NCBI RefSeq assembly: GCF_019697375.1
Contig: NZ_JAHCDI010000004.1
Span: 2,157,324-2,221,323 of the forward strand
From: Micromonospora tarapacensis
GTDB lineage: Bacteria > Actinomycetota > Actinomycetes > Mycobacteriales > Micromonosporaceae
Length of the DNA stretch: 64,000 nucleotides
Reading direction: 5' to 3'
Shown: positions 1-9,313 of the stretch, piece after piece
Position numbering within the stretch: position 1 is the stretch's first letter
Layout: the number at the start of each line of letters is the position of its first letter
Made by a program: the position numbers and the translations under genes
The notes under the pieces: generated by a model
What the model was told of the DNA's origin: nothing
Database searches by the model: none
What the model saw: the letters and a program-made list of their open reading frames with translations, nothing else

Positions 1-1
1 C

Positions 2-1738
2 TTCGCCGGCTACTCGGCCTCGCGGGGCGGGCGGAACCTGGCGCCGGTGCCGATGGGGCGCCGGGAGTTGGCCGACGTGATCCTGCCGCCGTTCGAGATG
101 GCCCTGCGGCTGGGCGGCGCGCGGTCGGTGATGCACTCCTATGCCGAGATCGACGGCGTGCCGGTCGCGGCCGACGAGGAGCTGCTGACCCGGGTCCTGC
201 GCGAGCAGTGGGGCTTCGACGGTGTGCTGGTCGCCGACTACTTCGCCGTCCGTTTCCTGCAGTCCCTACACGGCGTGGCCGCCGACGCCGCGGCGGCGGC
301 CCGGCTCGCCCTGCGCGCCGGCATCGACGTCGAGCTACCCACTGTGGACGCCTACGGTGAGCCGCTGGTCGCCGCGGTGCGCGCCGGCACGGTCGACGAG
401 GCGCTGGTCGACCGGGCCCTGCGTCGGGTGCTGATCCAGAAGATCGAGCTGGGGCTGCTCGACGAGGGATGGCGGGCACTGCCCGCCGAGGTCGACGAGC
501 TGCGCCTGGACGACGAGGCCAGCCGGGCCGTCGCCCTGCGGCTGGCCCGCCAGTCCGTCGTGCTGCTGCGCAACCGCGACGGGCTGCTCCCGCTCACCGC
601 CGGGCGACGTGTCGCGCTGATCGGCCCGGTGGCGGACGACCCGATGGCGATGCTCGGGTGCTACTCCTTCCCGCTGCACGTCGGCGTGCAGTACCCGGAG
701 CACGGCACCGGGGTGGAGATCCCGTCGCTGCGCGAGGCGCTCCAGCGGCTGCACCCGCAGCTGCGGCACGTGCCGGGCACCGGCATCACCGGAGACGACA
801 CCTCCGGTATCGCCGCGGCGGTCGAGGCGGCCACCGACGCCGACGTCTGCGTCCTCGCGGTCGGCGACCGGGCCGGGATGTTCGGCCGGGGTACCTCCGG
901 CGAGGGCTGCGACGCGGCCGACCTGCAACTGCCCGGGGTGCAGGCCGAACTGGTACGCGCGGTGCTGTCCACCGGAACCCCGGTGGTGCTGGTGGTGCTC
1001 TCCGGCCGGCCGTACGCGCTCGGCGCGGCGGTGGACGCCGCGGGTGCGATCGTGCAGGCATTCTTCCCCGGTCAGCTCGGCGGCCAGGCGCTGGCCGAGG
1101 TGCTCACCGGCGCGGTCGACCCCTCCGGTCGGCTGCCCGTCAGCGTGCCCCAGCACAGCGGTGGCCTGCCCGGCACCTACCTCACCCCCGCCCTGGGCCG
1201 CCGCACGCAGGTGTCGTCGGTGGATCCGACGCCCGCGTTCCCGTTCGGCCACGGGCTGAGCTACACCACCTTCGAGTGGCACGACGCCCAGGCCGGTGGC
1301 GGGCCGGGCGGCGCCACCGGAGAACCGACGGCCTGGCCGGTCGACGGGGAGGTGACGGTCGACGTCACGGTCCGCAACACCGGCTCGCGGGCCGGCACCG
1401 ACGTGGTCCAGCTCTACCTGCACGATCCGGTGGCGCAGACCACCAGACCGGTGGTCCGGCTGGTCGGCTACGCCCGGGTGCCGGTGGAACCGGGCGAGTC
1501 GGCTCGGGTCACCTTCGTGGTCCCGGCCGATGTCGCCTCGTTCACCGGCGTGCGCGGCCAGCGGGTGGTCGAGCCCGGTGACGTGCAGCTGCGCCTGGCC
1601 CGGTCCAGCGGCGAGACGGTGACGAGCCTGGCACTGCGGTTGGTGGGCGGCGAACGCGAGGTCGGCCACCACCGGCAGCTGGTCTCGCGGGTCCGCGTCG
1701 AGCCCGCCACCGCCGACACACCGCGGAGCCGGCCATGA
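2..1738 (+). CDS. GH3 beta-xylosidase/beta-glucosidase, 5' truncated by window edge
   Basis: Hydrolyses terminal beta-linked xylose or glucose from oligosaccharides. The reading frame is open from base 2, so the start lies upstream; an ATG at 47 is internal. The first residues (FAGYSASRGGRNLAPVPMG) are typical of the GH3 TIM-barrel. GFDGVLVADYFA near bases 215-245 contains the expected nucleophile Asp. The C-terminal (alpha/beta)6 domain is followed by a fibronectin-III-like domain around bases 1340-1640 (VDVTVRNTGSRAGTDVVQLY). The stop overlaps the next start as ATGA, so it is translationally coupled to an ABC importer. Next to a GH67 alpha-glucuronidase, a xylosidase role is more likely than glucosidase, but sequence reading alone cannot settle substrate. 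Confidence 0.9.
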   Translation, partial: FAGYSASRGGRNLAPVPMGRRELADVILPPFEMALRLGGARSVMHSYAEIDGVPVAADEELLTRVLREQWGFDGVLVADYFAVRFLQSLHGVAADAAAAARLALRAGIDVELPTVDAYGEPLVAAVRAGTVDEALVDRALRRVLIQKIELGLLDEGWRALPAEVDELRLDDEASRAVALRLARQSVVLLRNRDGLLPLTAGRRVALIGPVADDPMAMLGCYSFPLHVGVQYPEHGTGVEIPSLREALQRLHPQLRHVPGTGITGDDTSGIAAAVEAATDADVCVLAVGDRAGMFGRGTSGEGCDAADLQLPGVQAELVRAVLSTGTPVVLVVLSGRPYALGAAVDAAGAIVQAFFPGQLGGQALAEVLTGAVDPSGRLPVSVPQHSGGLPGTYLTPALGRRTQVSSVDPTPAFPFGHGLSYTTFEWHDAQAGGGPGGATGEPTAWPVDGEVTVDVTVRNTGSRAGTDVVQLYLHDPVAQTTRPVVRLVGYARVPVEPGESARVTFVVPADVASFTGVRGQRVVEPGDVQLRLARSSGETVTSLALRLVGGEREVGHHRQLVSRVRVEPATADTPRSRP

Positions 1739-2715
1739 GCGCCTCCACCACGGTCACCTCACCGGAGCCGGTCACCGACGCGACCCCGCCGAGTACACCC
1801 CCGCGGGCCAGGAGCCAGACCTGGCGCCGCGCGCTGCGGCGGGACTGGCAGCTGTACTCCCTGGCGATCCTGCCCCTGCTGTTCTTCCTGATCTTCCGGT
1901 ACCTGCCGATGCTCGGCAACGTGATCGCCTTCCGCCGGTTCCAGCCCGGCGGCAACATCTTCGGCGAGTACTGGGTGGGCCTGCGGTACTTCAAGATGTT
2001 CCTCAACGACCCGACGTTCTGGAACGTCTTCACCAACACGCTGGTGCTGGGCACGCTGACCCTGCTGTTCTGCTTCCCGCTGCCGATCGTGCTGGCGCTG
2101 CTGCTCAACGAGGTGCGCGCCCGCCGGCTCAAGCGCTTCGTGCAGTCGGTGTCCTACCTGCCGCACTTCCTGTCCATCGTGATCGTGGCGGCCATCGTCA
2201 TGCAGCTGCTGTCCATGGACGGCACGGTCAACCAGCTCGTCAAGGCGGGCGGCGGCGACGCGATCCCGTTCCTGCAACGACCGGAATGGTTCCGCACCAT
2301 CTACGTCTCCTCCGAGGTCTGGCAGACGGTGGGCTGGGGGACGATCCTCTATCTGGCCGCGCTCACCACCGTCGACGACGACCTCTACGAGGCGGCCCGG
2401 ATCGACGGCGCCAACCGGTGGCGGCAGACCTGGCACGTCACGCTGCCGGGCATCCGGCCGACCATGGTGACCCTGTTGATCCTCAACATCGGCACCTTCA
2501 TGGCGGTCGGCTTCGAGAAGATCCTGCTGCTGTACAACCCGCTGACCTATCCGACCGCCGACGTGCTCTCCACGTACCTGTTCCGGATGGGTTTCGCGTC
2601 CAGCAACTTCAGCTATGCCGCCGCGATCGGGCTGTTCGAGGCGGTGATCGGGTTGATCCTCGTCGTCTCGGCGAACCTGATCGCCCGCCGCACGGTGGGG
2701 ACGAGCCTGTGGTGA
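1735..2715 (+). CDS. ABC sugar transporter permease, LplB family
   Basis: A 326-aa inner-membrane permease of a carbohydrate ABC importer. It has a hydrophilic N-terminus, then about six membrane segments. The cytoplasmic EAA loop (DLYEAARIDGANRWRQTW), which docks the ATPase, lies near residue 220. The family resemblance is to LplB/YteP, importers for complex or acidic oligosaccharides. It starts inside the GH3 stop codon (ATGA) and its own stop TGA overlaps the GTG of the next permease. No ATPase is encoded nearby; such importers usually share a general MsmK-type ATPase encoded elsewhere. Confidence 0.92.
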   Translation: MSASTTVTSPEPVTDATPPSTPPRARSQTWRRALRRDWQLYSLAILPLLFFLIFRYLPMLGNVIAFRRFQPGGNIFGEYWVGLRYFKMFLNDPTFWNVFTNTLVLGTLTLLFCFPLPIVLALLLNEVRARRLKRFVQSVSYLPHFLSIVIVAAIVMQLLSMDGTVNQLVKAGGGDAIPFLQRPEWFRTIYVSSEVWQTVGWGTILYLAALTTVDDDLYEAARIDGANRWRQTWHVTLPGIRPTMVTLLILNIGTFMAVGFEKILLLYNPLTYPTADVLSTYLFRMGFASSNFSYAAAIGLFEAVIGLILVVSANLIARRTVGTSLW

Positions 2716-3647
2716 CCGTCGACGCCGCCCAGCGGCCCACCGAGACCGCGCCCCGCCCCCGCCGGCGGCGCGGCATCCAGCAGACCCGGGGCTACCGGGC
2801 GTTCCAGGTGGCCAACGGGATCATCCTCACCGTGGTGGTGATGGTGACGCTCTACCCGTTCGTCAACATCGTGGCCCGTTCGATGAGCGACGAGGCGTAC
2901 ATCATCGCCGGTCAGGTGAACCTCGTGCCGCGCGGTTTCACCCTGGACACCTACAAGCTGTTGATGTCCGATTCGCTGTTCTGGACGAACTACCGCAACA
3001 CGGTGTTCTACACGGTCACCGCGACGGTCATCTCGATCGTGATGACCACCTGCTACGCCTACGTGCTGTCCAAGAAGCAGCTCAAGGGACGCGGCGCGCT
3101 GGTCGGCATCGCGGTCTTCACCATGTTCTTCACCGGTGGCCTGATCCCCAACTACGTCCTGGTCACCAGCCTGGGCCTGAAGAACAGCGTCTGGGCGATC
3201 GCGCTGCCCAACGCCATCAGCGTGTTCAACCTGCTGGTGATGAAGGCGTTCTTCGAGAGCCTGCCGACGGAGTTGGAGGAGGCCGCCGCCGTCGACGGGC
3301 TCAACACGTACGGCATCCTGCTGCGGATCGTGCTGCCGCTGTCGAAGGCCATCGTCGCCACGATGGTGCTCTTCTATGCGGTCGCCTTCTGGAACTCCTG
3401 GTTCGCCGCATTCCTCTACATGGACCGGCAGGAACTCTGGCCGGTCACCGTGTACCTGCGCAACCTCATCGCCGGTGCCACCGGCGCGGAGAACGTCGGT
3501 GCGATCACCGAGGCCAACGAGGTACAGGCCGAGGCGACGCTCAAGGCCGTGACCATCGTGCTCACCACCCTGCCGATCCTCCTGGTCTACCCCTTCGTCC
3601 AGCGGTACTTCGTCCGGGGCATCATGCTCGGCGCGGTGAAGGGCTGA
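2712..3647 (+). CDS. ABC sugar transporter permease, YtcP/CarB family
   Basis: The second membrane subunit, 311 aa from the GTG at 2712, chosen because it gives a GTGA overlap with the upstream permease. The open frame extends further upstream, but only as a shadow of that gene. It carries the EAA loop ELEEAAAVDGLNTYG and ends in the family-typical G-x-MLGAVKG tail (FVRGIMLGAVKG). It pairs with the LplB-like subunit to form the transmembrane channel for the oligosaccharide bound by the lipoprotein at 3692. Confidence 0.92.
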   Translation: MTVDAAQRPTETAPRPRRRRGIQQTRGYRAFQVANGIILTVVVMVTLYPFVNIVARSMSDEAYIIAGQVNLVPRGFTLDTYKLLMSDSLFWTNYRNTVFYTVTATVISIVMTTCYAYVLSKKQLKGRGALVGIAVFTMFFTGGLIPNYVLVTSLGLKNSVWAIALPNAISVFNLLVMKAFFESLPTELEEAAAVDGLNTYGILLRIVLPLSKAIVATMVLFYAVAFWNSWFAAFLYMDRQELWPVTVYLRNLIAGATGAENVGAITEANEVQAEATLKAVTIVLTTLPILLVYPFVQRYFVRGIMLGAVKG

Positions 3648-3691
3648 CCGGCGTGTCCACCCCTCCCACCACCAAGTTGAAAGGATCCGCC

Positions 3692-5329
3692 ATGTTCCGC
3701 AGATCGTGGCGCCATGCGGCGGCAGCCACCGCCGCGCTGTTTGCCCTCACCAGCATCACCGCCTGTAGCGACGACCCGGCCGACGCGGAGGACCTGTCGG
3801 GGAACCGGGCCGGCGCGATGGAGAACTACGCCGCCGGTACGCAGTTCAAGGCCACCGAGCCGCTCTCCTTCTCCGTCCTCTACAACAACCACCCCAACTA
3901 TCCGCTCAAGGAGGACTGGCTGTTCTGGACGGAGTTGACGTCCCGGACGAACGTCAGCCTCGAAAAGGTCGCCGTGCCACTGAGCGACTACAACCAGAAG
4001 CGCAGCCTGCTCATCGGTGCCGGTGACGCCCCGCTGCTCATCCCGAAGACCTACCCACCGGACGTGCACGCGTACGTCTCCTCGGGGGCGATCCTGCCGA
4101 TCAGCGACTACCTCGATCTGATGCCGAACCTCAAGGACAAGATCGAGAAGTGGAACCTCAAGCCGGAGATCGACACGCTGCGCCAGCAGGACGGCAAGTT
4201 CTACCTGCTGCCGGGCCTGCACGAGAAGGCGTGGCACGACTACTCCCTGGCGGTCCGCACCGACATCCTCGAGGAGCTGAACCTGGAGGTGCCGAAGACC
4301 TGGGACGACGTCTACACCATGCTCAAGGCGATGAAGGCGGCCTACCCGGACGTCTACCCGTTCTCCGACCGGTGGAGCCAGCCCAACCCGGCCGGTAACC
4401 TGCTGAACCTGCTGGCCGTGTCGTACGGCCTGGAGGGCGCGGGCTGGAACTTCCAGCACGTCAGCTGGAACGCCCAGGCGCAGCAGTTCGAGTACACCGG
4501 CGCCACCGAGCAGTACAAGCAGATGTTGCAGTACCTCAACAAGCTGGTCTCGGAGAAGCTGCTCGACCCGGAGAGCTTCACCCAGACCGACGACCTGGCC
4601 CGGCAGAAGCTCGCCAACGGCAAGTCCTTCGTGATCAGCGCGAACGCCCAGGCCGTGGTGAACGAATACCGGCCGGACCTGGCGGCGACCAACCCGAAGG
4701 CGAAGATCACCAAGATCCCGCTGCCGATCGGCCCGGCCGGTGAGATCAACCCCGCCAGCCGCCTGGAGAACGGCATGATGATCTCGTCGAGGGCCCGCGA
4801 CAGCGAGAACTTCGTGGCGATGATGCAGTTCGTCGACTGGCTGTGGTATTCGGACGCTGGCCAGGAGTTCGCCAAGTGGGGCGTCGAGGGCACCACCTTC
4901 GTCAAGGACGCCGCCGGCAAGCACACCCTCGCCCCCGACGTCAACGTCATCGGCCTGAACCCCGACGCGCCCAAGCACCTGCAGAAGGACTTCGGCTTCT
5001 ACAACGGCGTGTTCGCCTACGGCGGCAAGCCCGAGCTGGTGCAGGCGTTCTTCTCCCCGGAGGAGCAGGAGTTCCAGCAGGTGATGAACGCGCGGGCGCC
5101 GAAGGCGGTGCCGCCGCCGTACCCGCTCAACGACGAGGAGCGGGAGCAGGTGTCGCTCTGGGAGACCCCGCTGAAGGACTACGTCTACCAGGCCACACTC
5201 CAGTTCGTTCTCGGGCAGCGTGACTTCGCCCAGTGGGACGCGTACGTGGCGGAGTTGAAGAGCAAGAACATGGACACCTACCTGGAGACGGTCAACAACG
5301 CGCACAAGCGCTTCCAGGAGAACACCTAG
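3692..5329 (+). CDS. Extracellular solute-binding lipoprotein, LplA family
   Basis: A 545-aa substrate-binding protein for the adjacent importer. The start at ATG 3692 is preferred over the in-frame GTG at 3653, because it has a GAAAGGA ribosome site and places a clean lipoprotein signal peptide at the N-terminus. That peptide has basic residues (MFRRSWRH), a hydrophobic core and the lipobox SITAC; the cysteine would be lipidated and anchor the protein outside the membrane. The length, over 500 aa, is normal for LplA-type binding proteins and longer than the common 420-aa class. It is the last transporter gene of the locus; a 73-bp gap follows. Confidence 0.9.
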   Translation: MFRRSWRHAAAATAALFALTSITACSDDPADAEDLSGNRAGAMENYAAGTQFKATEPLSFSVLYNNHPNYPLKEDWLFWTELTSRTNVSLEKVAVPLSDYNQKRSLLIGAGDAPLLIPKTYPPDVHAYVSSGAILPISDYLDLMPNLKDKIEKWNLKPEIDTLRQQDGKFYLLPGLHEKAWHDYSLAVRTDILEELNLEVPKTWDDVYTMLKAMKAAYPDVYPFSDRWSQPNPAGNLLNLLAVSYGLEGAGWNFQHVSWNAQAQQFEYTGATEQYKQMLQYLNKLVSEKLLDPESFTQTDDLARQKLANGKSFVISANAQAVVNEYRPDLAATNPKAKITKIPLPIGPAGEINPASRLENGMMISSRARDSENFVAMMQFVDWLWYSDAGQEFAKWGVEGTTFVKDAAGKHTLAPDVNVIGLNPDAPKHLQKDFGFYNGVFAYGGKPELVQAFFSPEEQEFQQVMNARAPKAVPPPYPLNDEEREQVSLWETPLKDYVYQATLQFVLGQRDFAQWDAYVAELKSKNMDTYLETVNNAHKRFQENT

Positions 5330-5402
5330 CAGACGTGTCCGGTCCGGTCGTGTCGGCGCGACCGGACCGGACGCCCTTCCACCGGCGAGCACGAGGACGA
5401 GG

Positions 5403-5861
5403 ATGCGCATCACCGTTGCGGAGCAACCCCTCGGCCCGGACCACCTGGTCACCCGGGACGGCACCGGCCGGATCGCCGTGCTGGCCTGGGCTCCGGTCGA
5501 CGTCACCGGCCGTGACCCGGTCGACGGGCACACCGTGCGCCTGTCGCTGCCCGTCGCCGCCGCGACCGCCCGCACCGCCTTCCTGCTGCGCTCCTCGGTC
5601 AGCGAGGAGGCGGGCAACGCCTGGCGGGCGTGGTGCGAACTGGGTCGGCCGCCCTCCCCGACCATGCGCCAGCTGGATGTCCTGCTGGAGGCCGCCGAGC
5701 CGGCCCGACGGCACACGTCGCTGCCGGTGGTCGCCGGCCGCGTCGAGCTGGACCTGCACCTGACCCGGCACGAGGTGACCCTGGCCGAAATCACGCCGAC
5801 CGTCGACCACACTCCACCGTGGTGGGACGAGCATCGGCTGCTCGGCGGAGCGCCGACGTGA
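5403..5861 (+). CDS. Orphan C-terminal domain resembling GH39 beta-xylosidase
   Basis: A 152-aa protein with no signal peptide. From memory of the family, its features (GNAWRAWCELGRP, then AAEPARRHTSLPVV, a beta-strand-rich stretch, RHEVTLAEITP and DHTPPWWDE) match the C-terminal beta-sandwich of actinobacterial GH39-type xylosidases. The catalytic TIM barrel is absent. It has its own ATG 73 bp after the binding protein, with GAGGACGAGG upstream, and overlaps the following gene by GTGA, so it may be expressed. It may be the remainder of a deleted glycosidase or a stand-alone carbohydrate-binding accessory. The family match is recognition by eye and moderately certain. Confidence 0.55.
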   Translation: MRITVAEQPLGPDHLVTRDGTGRIAVLAWAPVDVTGRDPVDGHTVRLSLPVAAATARTAFLLRSSVSEEAGNAWRAWCELGRPPSPTMRQLDVLLEAAEPARRHTSLPVVAGRVELDLHLTRHEVTLAEITPTVDHTPPWWDEHRLLGGAPT

Positions 5862-6541
5862 GCACCGCCGCCCGCCGCGACTTCGGTGCCGGCCCGCTGT
5901 CACGGGGCGCCGCGCTGGTCTACTCCCTGCTCGTGGTCGAGCTGCTGCTGCTGCTCTGCGCGGCGCCCGGCCTGGTCGCGCTGTTCGCGCTGGAGCGCCA
6001 CGCCAGCAACCTGCCGCTGGTCGCCGGCTGCGCGGTGCCGTTCGGCCCGGCGCTGTCCGCCGCGCTGTACGCGCTGCACCACCAGCGCCTCGACCTGACC
6101 GACCTGCGCCCGGGGCGGCTGTTCTGGCGCGGCTACCGGGCCAACCTGGCCGGCTCGCTGCTGGTCTGGGTGCCGATGCTGCTGTGGCTGGCCGTCATCG
6201 CGGTCAACCTGGTCAACCTGCCGGCGGCCGGGGTGCCCCGCTGGTGGCCGGTGCCGCTGGTGCTGGTCGGCGCCGGGCTGTCCGTGGTCGGCGTCAACGC
6301 GCTGGTCATCACCTCGCTGTTCACGTTCCGGCTGCGCGACGTGCTCCGGCTCGCCGGCTACTTCGTGCTGCGTACCCCCGTGGTCGCCCTCGGCACCGCG
6401 TTGCTGCTGGGCGCCGCGACGCTGCTGACGCTGGTCGCCTCGGAGGCGGCGCCGGCGGCGCTCGCCTCGGTGCTGGCGTTGGCCCTGGTCCGCGGCGGCG
6501 CACCGATGATCGCCGTCATCCGGGAGGAGTTCGTGCGATGA
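5858..6541 (+). CDS. YesL/DUF624-like membrane protein
   Basis: A 227-aa protein with about five hydrophobic segments. The GTG at 5858 is chosen because it overlaps the upstream stop (GTGA); the frame is open earlier only as a shadow. YesL-type proteins accompany LplA/LplB/YtcP importers in many Firmicutes and actinobacteria and are of unknown biochemical role. The conserved aromatic/Gly-rich loop (LFWRGYRANLAGSLLVW) near residue 88 and the position after the importer support the call. Its stop overlaps an ATG at 6538 that leads into no recognisable protein. Confidence 0.75.
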   Translation: MSTAARRDFGAGPLSRGAALVYSLLVVELLLLLCAAPGLVALFALERHASNLPLVAGCAVPFGPALSAALYALHHQRLDLTDLRPGRLFWRGYRANLAGSLLVWVPMLLWLAVIAVNLVNLPAAGVPRWWPVPLVLVGAGLSVVGVNALVITSLFTFRLRDVLRLAGYFVLRTPVVALGTALLLGAATLLTLVASEAAPAALASVLALALVRGGAPMIAVIREEFVR

Positions 6542-6655
6542 GCCTGCCGGTCACCGCCAGGTGCCGTTCGGCGGCGCCTGCTACTGCGACCTCCCAGCAT
6601 CGTGGCGGTCCCCCGGTGGCCGTTTCTCGTCGGGCGCCGCTCCTGCCGGGAGGGC
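6538..6655 (+). other. Orphan gene start / scar between convergent genes
   Basis: An ATG overlaps the YesL-like stop in the coupled style of this operon, but the codons that follow (MSLPVTARCRS...) form no recognisable protein. They run into the 3' end of the opposite-strand alpha-glucuronidase. It looks like the first bases of a lost downstream gene. No clear terminator hairpin is visible. Confidence 0.3.
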
Positions 6656-8734
6656 TCAGTGCAGCCGGCGGCCATGGGCGTCGGGCACGCCGGACTTGCG
6701 GTGGAAGTAGGCGTTCACCTGGTCACGCCACTCCTGGGCGCAGCGCAGCTGCTCGGCCAGCCGCTCGGTGACCCGGGCGTGCACGGCCGGGTCGACCAGC
6801 CAGGCGAGACACTCCCACCGCCGGCGCATCGCCTCGACCTCGCGGACGCCCTCGAAGTGGGTGTCGTAGATGTGCTGGACGACCGTCCGCCCGCTGGGCA
6901 GGACGTGTCCGTAGGGCACGTGGTGGAAGAAGAGCAGCAACTCCTCGGGACAGCGGTCCAGCGACTCGTACACCTGCGACCAGGGCAGCGGGTACTGGCC
7001 GGTGAAGCCGGTGCCGGTGGCCCGGGTGCGGTCCACGCCCACACCGTCGCGGTCGGCGAAGTGGTAGGTGCCCCACGGCGTGTACTCGTACCCGTCGATG
7101 TCGGGGCCGTAGTGGTTGCCCGGCCGCACCATGAAGCCCACGCCCAGCGGCGCGGTGTACCGCTCGTAGCCGCGCCAGGAGCCGTCCATGATCTCGTGCA
7201 GGGTCCGGCGCAACAGCTCGGGGTCGGCGCCGCCCGCCGGGTCGAAGGTCAGGCCGATCCACTCGTCGAGCACCGTCTCCGGGCGCAGCGTCGGCTCCCA
7301 GGCGAGCCGGCCGAAGGCGTACAGGTTGGCCTGGGCCAGCGGGTGCCCGGTCCAGAACGGGTCGTCGCCCACGTTGGAGACGGCGACCAGACCACCGCCG
7401 GCGACGGCCACCCCGGCGACGGTCCGCCCGTCGTCACCCCAGCCGAACCGCAGCACCTCGCTCCACCAGGGCGCCAGATAGCACACGTGCCGCTGCTGGC
7501 CGGTGTACTCCTGCGTCACCTGGAACTCGACCGCCAGCCGGGTGTTCGGCATCGCGGTGATCACCGGAGAGACCGGCTCTCGGGTCTGGAAATCCATCGG
7601 GCCATGCTTGACCTGCACCAGGACGTTGTCGTGGAAGCGGCCGTCGAGCGGGGCGAAGTGGTCGAAGGCGGCTCGGGCGCGGTCGGTCGAGCGGTCGCGC
7701 CAGTCCTGCCGGTGGTTGTAGACGAAGGCCCGCCAGTGCACCACGCCGCCGTACGGTGCCAGCGCCTCGGCGAGCAGGTTCGCCCCGTCGGCGTGGTCAC
7801 GGCCGTAGCTGAACGGGCCCGGCTGGCCCTCCGAGTCGGCCTTGACCACGTAACCGCCGAAGTCGGGGATGCGGTCGTACACCCGGCGGGTGGTCTCGGC
7901 CCACCAGGCGTGTACCGCCTCGTCGAGCGGGTCGGCGGTGGGCAGGCCGCCGAGCACCACGGGCGCGGCGAAGGTGACCGACAGGTGCACCCGGATGCTG
8001 TACGGCCGCAGCTCGTCGGCGATCTCGGCGACGTCGTCCAGCCGCTCGGTCAGCAGCCGCGCCTCGGTGGCGTGCACGTTGACGTTGTTCACCGAGACGG
8101 CGTTGACGCCGCAGGCGGCCAGCAGCCGCGCGTAGGCCCGTATCCGGGTGCGGTCCCGCCGGGGACGGCCGTCCCGCCAGAAGATCGACCCGCCGGCGTA
8201 GCCGCGCTCGACCTGCCCCATCACCGGATGCACGTCGACGTTGTCCCAGTGGTCCAGCATCCGCCGCCGCATCGCCGGGCGGTGCACCCGCACCGGGTGG
8301 GGCGGGCCGAACGCCGCCTCGCCGAGCCGGACCACATGGAACAGTCCGTAGAGGAGCCCGGCGGGTTCGTCGGCGAGCACGACCGTGACCTCGCCGTGGC
8401 GGGCCAGTGCGTAGCCCTCCGGGCCGAGCGGTCCGCCCCCGGCGCGGTCGAGGTCGGCCCGGGCCGCACCGGCGGCGTCGAGGTCGGCGGGGGCCCGCTG
8501 GCCGGTGGCCGGCGGGGTGAGGGTGAGCACCAGCTCGGGCGTCGGGCCGCCGGTATCCGCCGATCCGCGCCGGACGCTGCCGCCGTGCGTGGCACAGGCC
8601 CGCTCGACCTCGGCGAAGACCGTGTCGACCAGGGCGGCGTCGCCGCCCACGAGGGTGTTCCGGGAGCCGATGGCGCGAAAAGCCTCGGGCGGCAGCCAGG
8701 CGGGGTGGACGTCGGTCGGGTGGGGGCCGGTCAC
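6656..8734 (-). CDS. GH67 alpha-glucuronidase
   Basis: A 692-aa enzyme that removes (4-O-methyl)glucuronic acid from xylo-oligosaccharides. It starts with GTG. The N-terminal beta-sandwich covers about residues 1-150 and the TIM barrel follows. The catalytic motifs are intact: ADSEGQPGP with the acid Glu302, KHGPMDFQTREP with Asp381, and VTQEYTG with Glu409. The Asp-Glu spacing equals that of the Cellvibrio enzyme (Asp365/Glu393). There is no signal peptide, so it acts in the cytoplasm on imported aldouronic acids. It lies tail-to-tail with the GH3/importer operon, completing a glucuronoxylan-oligosaccharide pathway. Confidence 0.95.
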   Translation of the reverse strand: MTGPHPTDVHPAWLPPEAFRAIGSRNTLVGGDAALVDTVFAEVERACATHGGSVRRGSADTGGPTPELVLTLTPPATGQRAPADLDAAGAARADLDRAGGGPLGPEGYALARHGEVTVVLADEPAGLLYGLFHVVRLGEAAFGPPHPVRVHRPAMRRRMLDHWDNVDVHPVMGQVERGYAGGSIFWRDGRPRRDRTRIRAYARLLAACGVNAVSVNNVNVHATEARLLTERLDDVAEIADELRPYSIRVHLSVTFAAPVVLGGLPTADPLDEAVHAWWAETTRRVYDRIPDFGGYVVKADSEGQPGPFSYGRDHADGANLLAEALAPYGGVVHWRAFVYNHRQDWRDRSTDRARAAFDHFAPLDGRFHDNVLVQVKHGPMDFQTREPVSPVITAMPNTRLAVEFQVTQEYTGQQRHVCYLAPWWSEVLRFGWGDDGRTVAGVAVAGGGLVAVSNVGDDPFWTGHPLAQANLYAFGRLAWEPTLRPETVLDEWIGLTFDPAGGADPELLRRTLHEIMDGSWRGYERYTAPLGVGFMVRPGNHYGPDIDGYEYTPWGTYHFADRDGVGVDRTRATGTGFTGQYPLPWSQVYESLDRCPEELLLFFHHVPYGHVLPSGRTVVQHIYDTHFEGVREVEAMRRRWECLAWLVDPAVHARVTERLAEQLRCAQEWRDQVNAYFHRKSGVPDAHGRRLH

Positions 8735-8765
8735 GGATTTTCCCGGCGATACCGTCGCATTGCGC

Positions 8766-8780
8766 AGATCGTAACGATCT
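8766..8780. promoter_or_regulatory. 15-bp palindrome upstream of alpha-glucuronidase
   Basis: AGATCGTAACGATCT is a perfect inverted repeat around one central base, 32 bp upstream of the GH67 start. It is a plausible operator for a sugar-responsive repressor; the regulator is not in the window. Confidence 0.45.
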
Positions 8781-8899
8781 CCACGAATACGTCAAGGTAC
8801 TTCCGGAAACGTCGCACCCGGGCACGGCGGTCCGGCCCCCGTTTGAGACGCCGACGGGCGGGTAGACGCCGGGTCCGTTGCGAGAAGGGGGCCGGCCAG

Positions 8900-9303
8900 G
8901 TGGACGACGACCAGTTCATCGACTCGGTGGCGAACCGCGCAGGCACCTCGGCCGAGCAGGCGACCGTCCTGGCGCGGGCCACGCTGACCACCCTGGCGGA
9001 GCGGATCGACGGCGGCGAGGCCCGGAGCTGGCCGGCCAGTTGCCCGAGGGGCTGCGGGCGTACGCGTTCGCGCCGCACCCCGACGCCGAGCGGTTCGGTC
9101 TCGACGTGTTCGTGCAGCGGGTCGGTGGCCGGGCGGACGTGGCGCCGGACCTGGCCGTCACCGGCATCCGCGCGGTCTTCGACACCATCCGCGATGCCGT
9201 CACCGCCGCGGAGTACGACGACGTCATCGCGTTCCTGCCCGCGGAGTTGTGGCAGGTGGCGAACCCGGCCCCGCCGTACGACGGACAGCGCGACCGCGGT
9301 TAG
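8900..9303 (+). pseudogene. DUF2267 family protein, single-base frameshift
   Basis: Begins at GTG 8900 with DDDQFIDSVANRAGTSAEQA, a standard DUF2267 helical start, and reads correctly to ...ERIDGGEAR. At about 9021-9025 (CCCGG) one base appears missing. The expected E-L-A-G-Q-L-P-E continues one frame over and runs to the stop at 9303, giving a normal-length product of about 135 residues if repaired. DUF2267 proteins are small, soluble and of unknown function. It is either a recent mutation or a base-calling error in a G/C run. It ends 10 bp from the convergent roadblock gene. Confidence 0.7.
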
Positions 9304-9313
9304 CCGCCGGGCC

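Noticed and set aside
335..1672. 445-aa minus-strand frame opposite the GH3 gene
   Set aside because: Antisense shadow; no signal or motif.
3587..5812. 741-aa minus-strand frame opposite the LplA-type gene
   Set aside because: Antisense shadow of a clear lipoprotein gene.
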